Positions 1-7,668 of a stretch of DNA of 17,400 nucleotides are shown here, one piece after another. The notes under the pieces were generated by a model that saw only the letters and a program-made list of their open reading frames with translations, had not been told where the DNA came from and did no database searches. This DNA is from Actinomycetes bacterium (GTDB taxonomy: Bacteria > Actinomycetota > Thermoleophilia > Solirubrobacterales > JACPNS01). How positions within the stretch are numbered: the stretch's first letter is position 1; every line of letters starts with the position of its first letter. The DNA lies in the NCBI GenBank assembly GCA_023404495.1, contig JAEYBE010000057.1:1-17400 (forward strand), read 5' to 3'. A program made the position numbers and the translations under genes.

Positions 1-507
1 GCGCTCGAACGCCTGCGCGCGAACCGCGTCGTCCGGGTCGCCGTCCCAGGGGTCGATCGTGGGTCGGGGCGGGAACGCATAGAAATCTCCCGGCTTGCTG
101 CTGAGCACTCTTTCAATCGCACCCGCAAGGACGTTTCCCGGTGCTTCGTCCACCCACGCGTCGCTGATCAAAGCGCGCGCACCGCTTGCGGCAGCTCCGA
201 TCGCATTCGAGTTGGATATGTGGTCTGTCCATATCGCCGCGACGACTCGCTCACAGAGGTGTGGATTCGTTGAGATCGATTTGGCTATCCGAAGGCCGGA
301 CTGTTCGATATCTCCGGTTTCTGATCGAAGATCGATCAAGGCAACAGCGTCGCTGCCTGGAGGGGAATCGCTGATCGTCATGAGCAACTCGTTGCGGCTC
401 GGCGTAGAGACGATCTCGATCTCGGGTCGGCCGTCGAAGCCATCGCGCACATCGCGGACGCGCTGTCGCAATTCGCGGGGTTCAGCGTGGTGGAGATGGA
501 TGATCAT
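1..507 (-). CDS. Receiver-like (pseudo-receiver) protein, N-terminal part, cut by the window edge
   Basis: An open frame runs on the minus strand from an ATG at 507 to the left edge without a stop, about 169 codons; a TAG lies two codons upstream, so this ATG is the first possible start. The protein begins MIIHLHHAEPREL. Its middle has a response-regulator-like rhythm: a strand ending VALIDLRS with an aspartate where the phospho-acceptor would sit, then VVAAIWTDH with the Thr position, then GAAASGARALISD, like the GA-x-x-Y/L-I-x-K end of a receiver. The acidic pair normally found after the first strand is replaced by HH, and the conserved Lys near the end is absent, so it is probably a pseudo-receiver. 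It lies divergent from the kinase-like gene at 635. The output domain, if any, is outside the window. The frame is convincing; the fold is a pattern-based call. Confidence 0.7.
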   Translation of the reverse strand, partial: MIIHLHHAEPRELRQRVRDVRDGFDGRPEIEIVSTPSRNELLMTISDSPPGSDAVALIDLRSETGDIEQSGLRIAKSISTNPHLCERVVAAIWTDHISNSNAIGAAASGARALISDAWVDEAPGNVLAGAIERVLSSKPGDFYAFPPRPTIDPWDGDPDDAVRAQAFER

Positions 508-600
508 GAGCTACGACGGGAGATTTTCCTCGAAAGCAAAAATAGTTCGTCTCACAGAGAGCAACCGGTCAGGTTGATGCGCGCTTGCGGCCGGGCCCGT

Positions 601-626
601 GAGACAATGCTCGAGCTATGTATAGT
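601..626 (+). promoter_or_regulatory. Candidate leaderless promoter for the kinase-like gene
   Basis: A TATAGT hexamer at 621-626 lies eight bases before the GTG at 635. No Shine-Dalgarno-like purine run precedes that GTG. This spacing would place the transcription start at or next to the start codon, as in leaderless actinobacterial mRNAs. A weak GAGACA at 601-606 could be the -35 element, but the spacer is only 14 bases. Confidence 0.45.
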
Positions 627-634
627 GCGCGACA

Positions 635-1849
635 GTGGACGACTCCGTAATAAAACAGGCGTCCTCGGTAGTTTCTACTGGGTTGGTCGAGCAACTCCCG
701 AAGTCACCTTCCGCGCACGAAATAGAGGCGGTCTGTCAGGTGACTGCCGAAAACTTGGTGCGGGCGGCGCTATCGGCGGGGCGAGCGGACGACATCGACA
801 TCAGCCAGATTTCTAGGTTCTCTGCGGGCAACTCGACGGACTTTGTCGCTCGGGTCGAGACGACGGTTTCATTCGTGGTGAAAGTGGACCTATCACCGGC
901 GATCGTTGCCGAAGCCGAGCTGCTCAGGCGGATCACTTCCGACCCCACACTGCCGGCGGCAACCCGCATCGCGTTTCCGGACGTCTACGCGATTGACTCC
1001 GCTGGGCCGGTCTACGGGTACGCGATGGAGAATCTCGACGACTTTGTGCCGACAAGCGATCTCCTCGCGAATCCCGAAACGCACGCGCAAGCGCTCGATG
1101 TGCTCGCGGCCGCTTGGCGTGACTTGCTCCAGCCGGCCTACGCGGCGACAGCCCGCGATCGGCTCGCCCACAATCTCCACGCTGACTACTTCGGCCGGGC
1201 TCGCTCACGACTTTCCCTCGCGTCGTCGGCTGGGCTGCTGCCTGGCCCTGAGGTTGCGCTCTCGATCGAAAACGGAATCGATGGGGGATTGCACGTGCCG
1301 GGCGGCTGGGGGGGCATCCTGCGCGAAGCCGAACTGCGGCTGGAAAATGCACGCCCTCCGTTTGGCACATGGATCCACGGGGATCCCAACCCCGAAAACA
1401 TCATGTGCCTGACCGAACCGTCAATCGGAGCGGACGTCCGGCTGCTCGACCCCAAAGATTGGTGGGTCGGCGACTACATATTCGATGCGGCGAAGATTCT
1501 CCACTACGTCCGTGTGACAAGTCCAGTTGAGTCGCAGGCAATACCGGCTGCGCTGGACATTGGATCTGAGCGGAGCCTGATTTCTTACGATCGTTCGACC
1601 TTTGCCGATTTGCGTGGCTGCAGCCCGTTTGCAGATTGCTTGGAAGCGTTCGCCCGCGATGGAACGGAATGGGAAGATCCGCGCTGGCGGGAACGGCTTT
1701 GGCTCGCTGAGGCTGCGAACTTGATTGGCATTGTTGGGCCAAGGTTGATCAAGGCCGAACGCAGCTCGAGCCCGCGCGATCGATGCCTGGGTGTGATCGC
1801 GCTTGCCGAGGCGATTCGGCTCGTGATGAACGCCGGCGACCAAGAGTAG
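635..1849 (+). CDS. APH-fold small-molecule kinase-like protein
   Basis: A 404-residue protein with the aminoglycoside/choline-kinase (APH) fold signatures. Residues 80-85 (FVVKVD) hold the candidate ATP-binding Lys at about 83. Residues 248-255 read HGDPNPEN, the Brenner motif with catalytic Asp250 and metal-binding Asn255. Asp272 in LLDPKDWW is the DFG-equivalent metal ligand, typical of this family as D-P-K/R. The enzyme should be cytosolic and phosphorylate a small hydroxylated metabolite; the substrate cannot be read from the sequence. I kept the GTG start because TATAGT sits eight bases upstream and no other in-frame start has a ribosome site. The first 40 residues match nothing I know, so a start a few codons later is possible. 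It stands alone: divergent from the receiver-like gene and 141 bases before the next start. Confidence 0.8.
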   Translation: MDDSVIKQASSVVSTGLVEQLPKSPSAHEIEAVCQVTAENLVRAALSAGRADDIDISQISRFSAGNSTDFVARVETTVSFVVKVDLSPAIVAEAELLRRITSDPTLPAATRIAFPDVYAIDSAGPVYGYAMENLDDFVPTSDLLANPETHAQALDVLAAAWRDLLQPAYAATARDRLAHNLHADYFGRARSRLSLASSAGLLPGPEVALSIENGIDGGLHVPGGWGGILREAELRLENARPPFGTWIHGDPNPENIMCLTEPSIGADVRLLDPKDWWVGDYIFDAAKILHYVRVTSPVESQAIPAALDIGSERSLISYDRSTFADLRGCSPFADCLEAFARDGTEWEDPRWRERLWLAEAANLIGIVGPRLIKAERSSSPRDRCLGVIALAEAIRLVMNAGDQE

Positions 1850-1990
1850 GTGCCTCTTGGAACATCCCCATTGTTCGTGTGCCTTCTCCAGGACATACTT
1901 ACACAGCGGAATAGGCAGTGACCAAGTCTTGTGTACCCTGCGTTCGCAGTATTTCGTAACGGATTTTCTCGGTAGGTGATCAACTCGGCG

Positions 1991-3049
1991 ATGTCGGACA
2001 CTCAATTCAAATCCAAATCCGGGACCGCATCTGAGGACAGCAACTTGGCTGCGGGCGACACCGCGGCCGATTCTGCAGCTGTTGGTGGCGCCGCGCGCAG
2101 CGACGACGTAGTGGCACCTGCCAATTCCACAGCCGATCGTTCGAGCGCTTCAAAAGATGCTCTCACGCTCATCAGCCTGCCGCTCGTCATCGTGCTGGCA
2201 CCTTTCGCGATCGTGCTGGATCTCTTGATGGCGCTCCTCGCGATCCTGCTTTTCCTCGTCAGGATCCTGGTTCGATTCAGGCCTGTTTTCCTTTCCATGC
2301 GTAAGCCGAGGAAAAGGGCATACGACGACGCTGATAGCAAGGTCTTCGAACGCGCCCCGCAAGATAATGAGCCGCTGCCACAGGCTTCGAAGAACGGCAT
2401 TGAGGACGCACTTCTTGCCCGAAAGAAGGAGATTGCGGCTCAGCACCGCATGGGGACCGGAATCGCCGGCTTCATTCCGAACCTCGTCGAAAGCGCGAAG
2501 GCGAGTGTCGACAATCGCCTGGATGCCGTTGACGTCGAAGTTGAGCGACGAAAGGCCAACGCGCGCGAGTACCAGGCAGATGCCGAACGGCGGCTGCGCG
2601 CGGCTGGAATGGAGGACAAGAAGACGGGTAGCTGGCGGGCCTATGTTGCGGTGATGATTCTCTTGGCGGGTGCATCGGCCCCGCTCGACTTCGAGGCATT
2701 CCGGCACAATTTCTCCTTCGACTGGGAGGTGATCCTGTTCACGGTGCTCGCAGGCGCGATCTGGGTTCTCGCGGCGCATGTGATGGGGCACTACCTGAAA
2801 GAACACCTAATCATCAGCGGGACTCCCCGAGCAGACGGCGCGGGCAACGCGCTGCCAAAGCCAAAGGTGACACCGGCGCTGGTGTTGGCGACCATCTTCG
2901 CGGTACTTTTGGCCGCGATGCTTTACAGCGTCAACAGTGCTCGAGTCGATTCACTGAACGAGGCCAGTACTGAGCCCCGAGTGACGAGTCCGCTGACTCC
3001 CGCAGAAACCGATTCGAATGGTGGCGTCGTCGATTTGGGAGGTAATTGA
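1991..3049 (+). CDS. Multi-pass membrane protein with cytosolic helical domain
   Basis: A 352-residue protein from ATG 1991 (MSDTQFKSK). An in-frame GTG at 1976 exists, but the AGGTGA just after it gives ATG 1991 a plausible ribosome site, while the GTG has none. The N-terminal 45 residues or so are rich in Ala, Ser and Asp and probably disordered. A long hydrophobic stretch at about 52-90 can make a two-helix hairpin and ends in basic residues (RFRPVF, MRKPRKR). A charged, Ala/Glu/Arg-rich segment at about 115-215 looks like a coiled coil. Three more hydrophobic segments follow, near 218-235, 250-275 and 295-317, then a polar tail. No enzyme motif is visible. It is directly followed by the single-pass gene at 3050 and is the first gene of group A, so it is likely a membrane scaffold. 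No family recognised. Confidence 0.85.
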   Translation: MSDTQFKSKSGTASEDSNLAAGDTAADSAAVGGAARSDDVVAPANSTADRSSASKDALTLISLPLVIVLAPFAIVLDLLMALLAILLFLVRILVRFRPVFLSMRKPRKRAYDDADSKVFERAPQDNEPLPQASKNGIEDALLARKKEIAAQHRMGTGIAGFIPNLVESAKASVDNRLDAVDVEVERRKANAREYQADAERRLRAAGMEDKKTGSWRAYVAVMILLAGASAPLDFEAFRHNFSFDWEVILFTVLAGAIWVLAAHVMGHYLKEHLIISGTPRADGAGNALPKPKVTPALVLATIFAVLLAAMLYSVNSARVDSLNEASTEPRVTSPLTPAETDSNGGVVDLGGN

Positions 3050-3379
3050 ATGCTGGTACTGCTGATAGTCATTTCGACTTCGATCGTCGCTCTAGGGGTG
3101 TGGCAGGCGTTTCAACTTGGCCCCTTCTTCCGCGCTGAGCTCACGCGGGTGAGGGCAGGGTGGCACGGGCGCATGCGTGTTCCCCTCAGGATCGAGCGGA
3201 CGATTCTTAGTCTTCTTGGCAGGTTCTCGAGCCGTGTCGAGGCCCTTCTCGGTGGGGGGCAGAAGACCAGGGAGGATCGCATCGAGAGCAAGTTTGGCGA
3301 GCAGGAAGCGAACTTGGAAGGCCAGTATCGAAGGCGATTGAAGGACGCTTGGCGGCGGCAGGAAGAGCAGACAGAATGA
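3050..3379 (+). CDS. Small single-pass membrane protein
   Basis: A 109-residue protein. The ATG follows the TGA of the upstream gene with no gap, and GGAGG within the last codons of that gene serves as ribosome site. Residues 1-18 or so (MLVLLIVISTSIVALGV) form one transmembrane helix or uncleaved signal anchor. The rest is strongly charged, with Arg-rich and Glu-rich stretches, and residues about 70-109 should be helical and possibly coiled coil. It overlaps the next gene by four bases (ATGA), so the three membrane or lipoprotein genes are probably translated together. No family recognised; a partner or assembly factor for the neighbouring membrane protein is a guess. Confidence 0.8.
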   Translation: MLVLLIVISTSIVALGVWQAFQLGPFFRAELTRVRAGWHGRMRVPLRIERTILSLLGRFSSRVEALLGGGQKTREDRIESKFGEQEANLEGQYRRRLKDAWRRQEEQTE

Positions 3380-4221
3380 TCCAACCTGCGGATCGGCGTG
3401 TCGGCTGGAAGCTGCGAGCGACGATTGCCACGCTGGCGATCTTCGCCGGGCTCACGCACGCCGGATGCGGGGTTCCGGGCCTCTCGTCCGACGATTCCGC
3501 ACAGACCATCGCAGTCATCGATATCTCCGGTTCGACGATTCGCGACCGCCGCCGGACCGTCGACTGTGAATCCGAGATCGCGTTCAGCAGTCCGCGTGTA
3601 CCAAACATTCTCTGCTGGCTAAGTAATTCATTGGACCCGAGCACGGTGAAATCCCAAGCCGTAAGCGTGCTCTTGGCGGACGGCCGGACATACAGCGAGC
3701 CAGATTGGCCAGTCGACGCCTTCAACTTGCAAGCAACGGCCGATTACGAAGCGCGCAGCAAGGCTGCCGCGTCCGTTGCGGATCGCGAGGAGGTGCAGGA
3801 CAAGATGGCCAGCGACGCCACGACCCAAATTGTGTCCGAAATTAAGAAGTCGGCCCAGTCCCAAGGCAAGGGCGGCTCCGACCTTTCGGCGACAATGCTG
3901 GTGATCGGGCGTCGAGTAAACACGCTGGACGGACCTGTCGCAGTCAAAATGTTCACTGATGGCGGCGCGAATGTCGCAGAGCTGAAGTCGCTGCTCCACG
4001 GAAAGACATCACCCGCGGCGGCGGAGCGGCGAATCGACAAGATCCTCGACAGGCTAGAGCACAACAACGAGCTTCCGAACCTCACGAACTCCAAAGGAGA
4101 ACCCGTGACCTTTGAGTTCACGGGGTTGGGGTATCGCGCCCGCGATCGAAATGCTCCAGCGTTCCTGCAGGACTTTTGGACCAGCTACGTAGAGCGGTCC
4201 GGAGGCCGGGTTGAGCAGTGA
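3376..4221 (+). CDS. vWA-like lipoprotein with DxSGS metal site
   Basis: A 281-residue protein starting at the ATG that overlaps the upstream TGA (ATGA). A TTG 27 bases earlier is in frame, but the overlap and the basic n-region (RRVGWKLR) favour this start. Residues 13-31 are a lipoprotein-type signal peptide ending THAGC, with Cys31 as the likely lipidation site; -1 Gly and -2 Ala are good, His at -3 is unusual. Residues 45-54 read AVIDISGST, the first metal-binding (MIDAS) motif DxSxS of von Willebrand A domains, with Asp49, Ser51 and Ser53. MFTDGGAN at about 193-199, with Asp195, fits the late vWA strand with an S/T-D-G. The domain should sit on the outer face of the membrane and bind a metal-dependent ligand. 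The middle Thr of the MIDAS cannot be placed with confidence. It lies between membrane proteins and the helical-repeat gene. Confidence 0.8.
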   Translation: MIQPADRRVGWKLRATIATLAIFAGLTHAGCGVPGLSSDDSAQTIAVIDISGSTIRDRRRTVDCESEIAFSSPRVPNILCWLSNSLDPSTVKSQAVSVLLADGRTYSEPDWPVDAFNLQATADYEARSKAAASVADREEVQDKMASDATTQIVSEIKKSAQSQGKGGSDLSATMLVIGRRVNTLDGPVAVKMFTDGGANVAELKSLLHGKTSPAAAERRIDKILDRLEHNNELPNLTNSKGEPVTFEFTGLGYRARDRNAPAFLQDFWTSYVERSGGRVEQ

Positions 4222-4241
4222 CTCAAAATTGGCGTTGACGA

Positions 4242-5633
4242 TTGGCTGAACTCAACCCAAGCGCGAACCCTCCGGCCAGTCTGCGGCAGATCGTAAAGGA
4301 ATACCGCAAGAATGGCGGCATTGTGCCCGGGGCCGGCACATTCGGCCCGAGCACCTTCCTTGACCATGTCGTTTGGAGAATGCTCCAGTTTGGCTGGCCG
4401 CCCGATGTGTGTGGCGACAGCTCCAAGACGCTGCTCGCAGGCAAGTTGCGTGCTGCGAAACGACAGCAGAACCCTCTCAGCTACCCCTTTGTAAAGAGAA
4501 AATACGAGCCTTCCCCGTTTTCGATGGTTCATGTGGAAGCGACACTTCGTCTCGCTGCCCGCGAGGCGGGCGAATTCGCGAAGAGCCATCGGCGCACGGG
4601 GGCAGAAAACTTGTCAGCCGTCACCGAGTACTTGCAAACTGCGTATCCGAGACGCGCGCAAAAGGCGCTGGTCGGAAAACTCTCGATTTCCGCAAAAAAA
4701 GAATCCGATGATGATGCAGTCGACGATGGCCCACCGGTGGTCCCAGCGAACATGATCATCTACGACGTCATCGCGCAGCATGCTGAGAGGCTCGTGCGGG
4801 AAGGAGAGTTCGCTGCGGCGGACGAGAGTTGTACGCTCGCGCTGGCGCGGCTCGACGAGCACCCGATTCCGAACGGCGATTACGCGCGCGCTCGGGTCAT
4901 GCTCGCCCAGGCCCGTGCCAAGCTCGCGGCCGGGTCGGCCTCAGCAGCAGCTCATATCGCGAAAAACTTGGCGGATCGATATAGAGATTCGAACCTGCCG
5001 GACCTTCGTAAACATGCCGCCTTGGCCGATTCCTTGCGCCGGGAGGCGGCCGACATCGAAGGGGACTTCATCCGCGCGGAAATGCTCGCTGCACAGCACG
5101 AGGAGAGCTGGTCCGGGGACGCGGCGGACAGTGTCAAGGAGGTCGCTGCGACCGAGATGGCTGCGCGCAGAACGCTGTTGGAACGTCGCGGACAAATCGA
5201 TGCCGCCGAATTGCTCGCGACCGAGATGCGCGAGGCCTTCGAAGAGAGCAGCCAGCACGGCGAACAGCTCGCACTCGCCGATGCACTCGCAAGCTGGTCC
5301 GCGGTACTCTGCGAGCAGTCACGATTTGCCCAGGCGATCGCAATCTGCGATCTCGTGTACCACCTGTACGTTGCGGACGAATCTCCGGCGGTGCGTGAAT
5401 GGGTCGGAAAGGCGATGGGTGTGAAGATGTACGCACTCTCTCGCTCGGGAGAGCGATTCGGCGCGATCACGGTCAGGTACGCAATATTCCGAGATTTCTC
5501 AACTGACCCGAACGTCGGAGTGTTTCGATCGATCCGTGGTGCGCGCCAGTTGCTCGCTGCCGCGAAGAGTTCATTGGCACGCCAGGCGGCCAAGTCTGTA
5601 TCCAGTCCAAGCGCCGTCGCGACGAACTCGTGA
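4242..5633 (+). CDS. Helical-repeat (TPR-like) protein with unknown N-terminal domain
   Basis: A 463-residue protein. An in-frame TGA two codons before the TTG at 4242 makes this the earliest start; later ATGs would cut conserved-looking sequence. No clear ribosome site is visible. Residues 1-130 or so form a compact-looking domain with Trp and aromatic residues (FLDHVVWRMLQFGW) that I do not recognise. A short acidic linker (DDDAVDD, near 157) separates it from a long run of paired amphipathic helices at about 165-440, rich in Ala, Leu and Glu. The spacing resembles TPR or SEL1-like repeats: a first pair near AERLVREGEFAAADESC and others near LLERRGQIDAAELLATEM and LCEQSRFAQAIAICD. Such solenoids bind proteins. 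No signal peptide or TM helix, so it is cytosolic. Its stop overlaps the phosphatase start by four bases, implying paired production. Confidence 0.8.
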   Translation: MAELNPSANPPASLRQIVKEYRKNGGIVPGAGTFGPSTFLDHVVWRMLQFGWPPDVCGDSSKTLLAGKLRAAKRQQNPLSYPFVKRKYEPSPFSMVHVEATLRLAAREAGEFAKSHRRTGAENLSAVTEYLQTAYPRRAQKALVGKLSISAKKESDDDAVDDGPPVVPANMIIYDVIAQHAERLVREGEFAAADESCTLALARLDEHPIPNGDYARARVMLAQARAKLAAGSASAAAHIAKNLADRYRDSNLPDLRKHAALADSLRREAADIEGDFIRAEMLAAQHEESWSGDAADSVKEVAATEMAARRTLLERRGQIDAAELLATEMREAFEESSQHGEQLALADALASWSAVLCEQSRFAQAIAICDLVYHLYVADESPAVREWVGKAMGVKMYALSRSGERFGAITVRYAIFRDFSTDPNVGVFRSIRGARQLLAAAKSSLARQAAKSVSSPSAVATNS

Positions 5634-6394
5634 CCTTTTCCGATCGGTTACTTGATCTGGCGATTGAGGCAGTCAAAGCCGGTGAAGGGGTTGTTGCGCG
5701 CCTGTTTCGGTCCGAGGAGTTGAACGTCAGAGTCAAGACGACCGGCGCGGATCTAGTGACCAACGCCGATGTCGCAGCGGAGAACGCGATTCGAAATGTA
5801 ATTCTGGCGGCTCGTCCAGAAGACGCAGTTGTTGGTGAGGAATTGGGCGAGTTCGGCGGTGCGGGAGACGTCAAATGGTTCTTAGACCCGATTGACAGCA
5901 CTGCCAACTTTGCAAGGGGCATTCCGATTTGGTCGATCAGCCTTGCAGCGGTGTCGAACGACGGTCCGCTAGCAGCGATTGTCTCGCATCCCGTCGCGGA
6001 CGAGCGGTTCACGTGTTCCCGCGATACGTTGCCGGAATCTGATTTCTCGGGTGGCGCCCGTTCGTTGGAATCCGCGATGGTTGTGGTCGGCTGGGGAAAC
6101 TCGTCCGATGGGGAACGAGAGTCGTCGGTTGCGCGCGAGTTGTCGTCCTCGGTGGGCAAGATCCGTTCTCCTGGAAGCCCGGCGCTCGGCCTGGCCTGGA
6201 CGGCTGCTGGAAGATTCGACGCGGCCTTTTATGAGATGGGATTCGGTGAATGGGACATCGCCGCGGGTCGATTTCTGTGCGAGAGAGCGGGTTTGATGAG
6301 TCGCCTGGATCCCCCGAGCGATGACGCCGAGTTTCCGCGCCTGTTGGTTGCCCGAGAAGCCATCTTCGCGAACCTTGAACAGATGCTTTTCTGA
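5630..6394 (+). CDS. Inositol-monophosphatase-family phosphatase
   Basis: A 254-residue protein starting at the GTG of a GTGA overlap with the upstream gene. It has the full metal-site set of the IMPase/FBPase-like superfamily: Glu70-Glu71 in VVGEELGE, Asp86 and Asp89 in WFLDPIDSTANF, and Asp209 in GEWDIAAG. Length is typical of the family. Members hydrolyse phosphate monoesters such as inositol phosphate, histidinol phosphate or 3'-phosphoadenosine 5'-phosphate with Mg2+. The usual Gly in DP-I/L-DGT is Ser90 here, a modest departure that should not destroy metal binding. The substrate cannot be assigned, so hisN, suhB or cysQ labels would be guesses. Being translationally coupled to a helical-repeat protein in a membrane/vWA cluster is unusual for a housekeeping IMPase. 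Confidence 0.9.
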   Translation: MTFSDRLLDLAIEAVKAGEGVVARLFRSEELNVRVKTTGADLVTNADVAAENAIRNVILAARPEDAVVGEELGEFGGAGDVKWFLDPIDSTANFARGIPIWSISLAAVSNDGPLAAIVSHPVADERFTCSRDTLPESDFSGGARSLESAMVVVGWGNSSDGERESSVARELSSSVGKIRSPGSPALGLAWTAAGRFDAAFYEMGFGEWDIAAGRFLCERAGLMSRLDPPSDDAEFPRLLVAREAIFANLEQMLF

Positions 6395-6396
6395 GG

Positions 6397-6418
6397 ACGG
6401 ACCGGCTGGGACGTCCGT
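6397..6418 (+). terminator. Hairpin after the phosphatase stop, weak terminator candidate
   Basis: ACGGAC (6397-6402) and GTCCGT (6413-6418) pair around a 10-base loop, starting three bases after the TGA at 6394. There is no U tract, so intrinsic termination is uncertain. Position at the end of group A, before a new promoter, is the main support. Confidence 0.3.
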
Positions 6419-6665
6419 AGATGACTTCCGAAATCACATGGATGGACACCAAGCCTGCGTCGCGCGACGCCGTTCTCGCGCCCGGCAAGATGTCAAGTCG
6501 CTGTCGCGATCGAAGCGATCCACGAATGGGCGCGCCGCACTTACAGCGCTCCGCGAGTTAGCGCGATGCCCGCGGGATATGTCATTGGAAATTTCCGGGA
6601 AAGCGGGTCCTTTCCAGCGCGCCGACAGTCGCTCCGTGCGGCTCAATCGCGGACTTGTTCAGATC

Positions 6666-6687
6666 CATGCGAGTTCGCACTCGCATG
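6666..6687. repeat. Perfect inverted repeat, possible operator
   Basis: CATGCGAGT (6666-6674) and ACTCGCATG (6679-6687) are exact reverse complements around a four-base TCGC loop. It lies 29 bases upstream of the -35-like hexamer at 6717. No T run follows it, so a transcription-factor site is more likely than a terminator. The regulator is unknown. Confidence 0.5.
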
Positions 6688-6716
6688 ATCGTGGAAATCG
6701 CAGCGATCAGACTAAG

Positions 6717-6744
6717 TTGGTACCCGACAATTGGCATATAGAAT
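6717..6744 (+). promoter_or_regulatory. Sigma70-like promoter for group B
   Basis: TTGGTA at 6717-6722 and TAGAAT at 6739-6744 are separated by 16 bases and resemble -35 and -10 elements. A start of transcription near 6751 would leave about 31 bases of leader, containing the AAGGAA ribosome site at 6770-6775, before the TTG at 6782. This arrangement decides against the earlier in-frame TTG at 6731, which overlaps the promoter. Confidence 0.5.
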
Positions 6745-6781
6745 TCTGAGGCATTCCGGCGAACGCACGAAGGAACTCGAA

Positions 6782-7174
6782 TTGGGAGTCAACGACCACC
6801 GAAAGATCTGGCAGATCGCGACATCCGATGGTGCCGCAGAATGCATCGATGCTTTTGCCGAAAGCTTCTCCCAGTCGGTCGGGGTTTTGCGCTCCGCAAG
6901 CTGGGACGTACGGAAGGACGCGCGAGAAGCTGCGGCGACGTATATTGGCCGCACCGGACTCGGCTCGATGGCCAACTCGCACGGGCAGGGTGCTCGAGTG
7001 GTTTTACGCGTGGTTGCGTCGGAGAGTGGGTCGACGGTTTGCCATCTGAAGCTGGCGGAGCACACCACGCGAGGACCGTTTGTGGAGGACGTTGGCATTA
7101 TTCGTAAGTACATGCAAAATGCGCTTCGGCATATGGGTCAAACACTGAGGGACTCGTCGGTCCAGGCTTTGTAG
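6782..7174 (+). CDS. Uncharacterised small soluble protein
   Basis: A 130-residue protein starting at TTG 6782, chosen because AAGGAA lies six bases upstream; the in-frame TTG at 6731 sits between promoter hexamers. The sequence alternates strand-like and helix-like segments: KIWQIATSDG, a helix rich in Ala/Phe (CIDAFAESFSQSV), VVLRVVASESG and a C-terminal helix IIRKYMQNALRHMG. The HTTRGPFVED stretch looks structured and conserved-like. There is no signal peptide or membrane helix. I do not recognise the family. It is first in group B, 29 bases before the next gene. Confidence 0.7.
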   Translation: MGVNDHRKIWQIATSDGAAECIDAFAESFSQSVGVLRSASWDVRKDAREAAATYIGRTGLGSMANSHGQGARVVLRVVASESGSTVCHLKLAEHTTRGPFVEDVGIIRKYMQNALRHMGQTLRDSSVQAL

Positions 7175-7203
7175 TTCCACACCAGTGCACAAGGTGAGAA
7201 ATC

Positions 7204-7668
7204 ATGGGATTCTTTGATCGGGCAACACCGGCGTCCGCGGGCCTGATCCCCGGAGCGGCAATCGATCGCCTTAACTGGCTCGCGAACATCGCGTTCCACC
7301 GCGACATGTATTTCGACGGCAGAGTGCGGGCGATCACGGACTATTTCGCGCCAGCGTACGCGGCCGTCGGCCTCCCGCCGGTTGACAGCCCAGAGATTCG
7401 CGAGTTCCACCAGCAGTACCTGAGTGAACTTCTTGAAGCGGCGAGAACGGGCCCACCACTTACCGCTGCTGGGGCATACATGGTCGCGATGGAATCGCCG
7501 GAGTGCTCGTTCGGTCCCGCGACCGGACAGTTAAGGGGCGGGCTCTATGACTTGGCTGCCGAGCACATCGTCCCTCAATTTCACAGCATTACTTGGCCAG
7601 CAAGTCCTTGCGCCGTTTACCAAAGCTTCAAATTGGCGATCGAAGACGGGTCGATCGATTCGCAATGA
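7204..7668 (+). CDS. Uncharacterised protein coupled to a two-TM protein
   Basis: A 154-residue protein. AAGGTGAG a few bases upstream of the ATG is a good ribosome site. It has many aromatic and helical residues, for example RLNWLANIAFHRDMYFDGRV and IREFHQQYLSELLEAA, and a Gly/Pro-rich middle, with no signal peptide or TM segment. No catalytic motif is visible and I do not recognise it. Its stop overlaps the start of the following two-TM gene by four bases (ATGA), so the two products are likely made in step and may bind each other at the membrane. Confidence 0.8.
   Translation: MGFFDRATPASAGLIPGAAIDRLNWLANIAFHRDMYFDGRVRAITDYFAPAYAAVGLPPVDSPEIREFHQQYLSELLEAARTGPPLTAAGAYMVAMESPECSFGPATGQLRGGLYDLAAEHIVPQFHSITWPASPCAVYQSFKLAIEDGSIDSQ

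Larger units (their letters stand above)
6395..6781. other. 387-base intergenic region between groups A and B
   Basis: No convincing gene is seen here; the open frames that cross it lack ribosome sites and overlap the phosphatase end in another frame. It holds a weak hairpin right after the phosphatase gene, a 10-base palindrome GGAAATTTCC at 6587-6596, a perfect nine-base-pair inverted repeat at 6666-6687, and a promoter-like pair of hexamers at 6717-6744. The region therefore looks like the control region of group B. Confidence 0.6.

Noticed and set aside
95..577. 160-codon plus-strand open frame
   Set aside because: It is antisense to the receiver-like minus-strand gene, and its Ser/Arg-rich translation has no protein-like pattern.
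1421..2005. 194-codon minus-strand open frame
   Set aside because: It lies across the end of the kinase-like gene and the intergenic gap, without a ribosome site or recognisable sequence.
2150..2806. 218-codon minus-strand open frame
   Set aside because: It is fully antisense to the multi-pass membrane gene, whose hydrophobic helices and coupled neighbours show that strand is coding.
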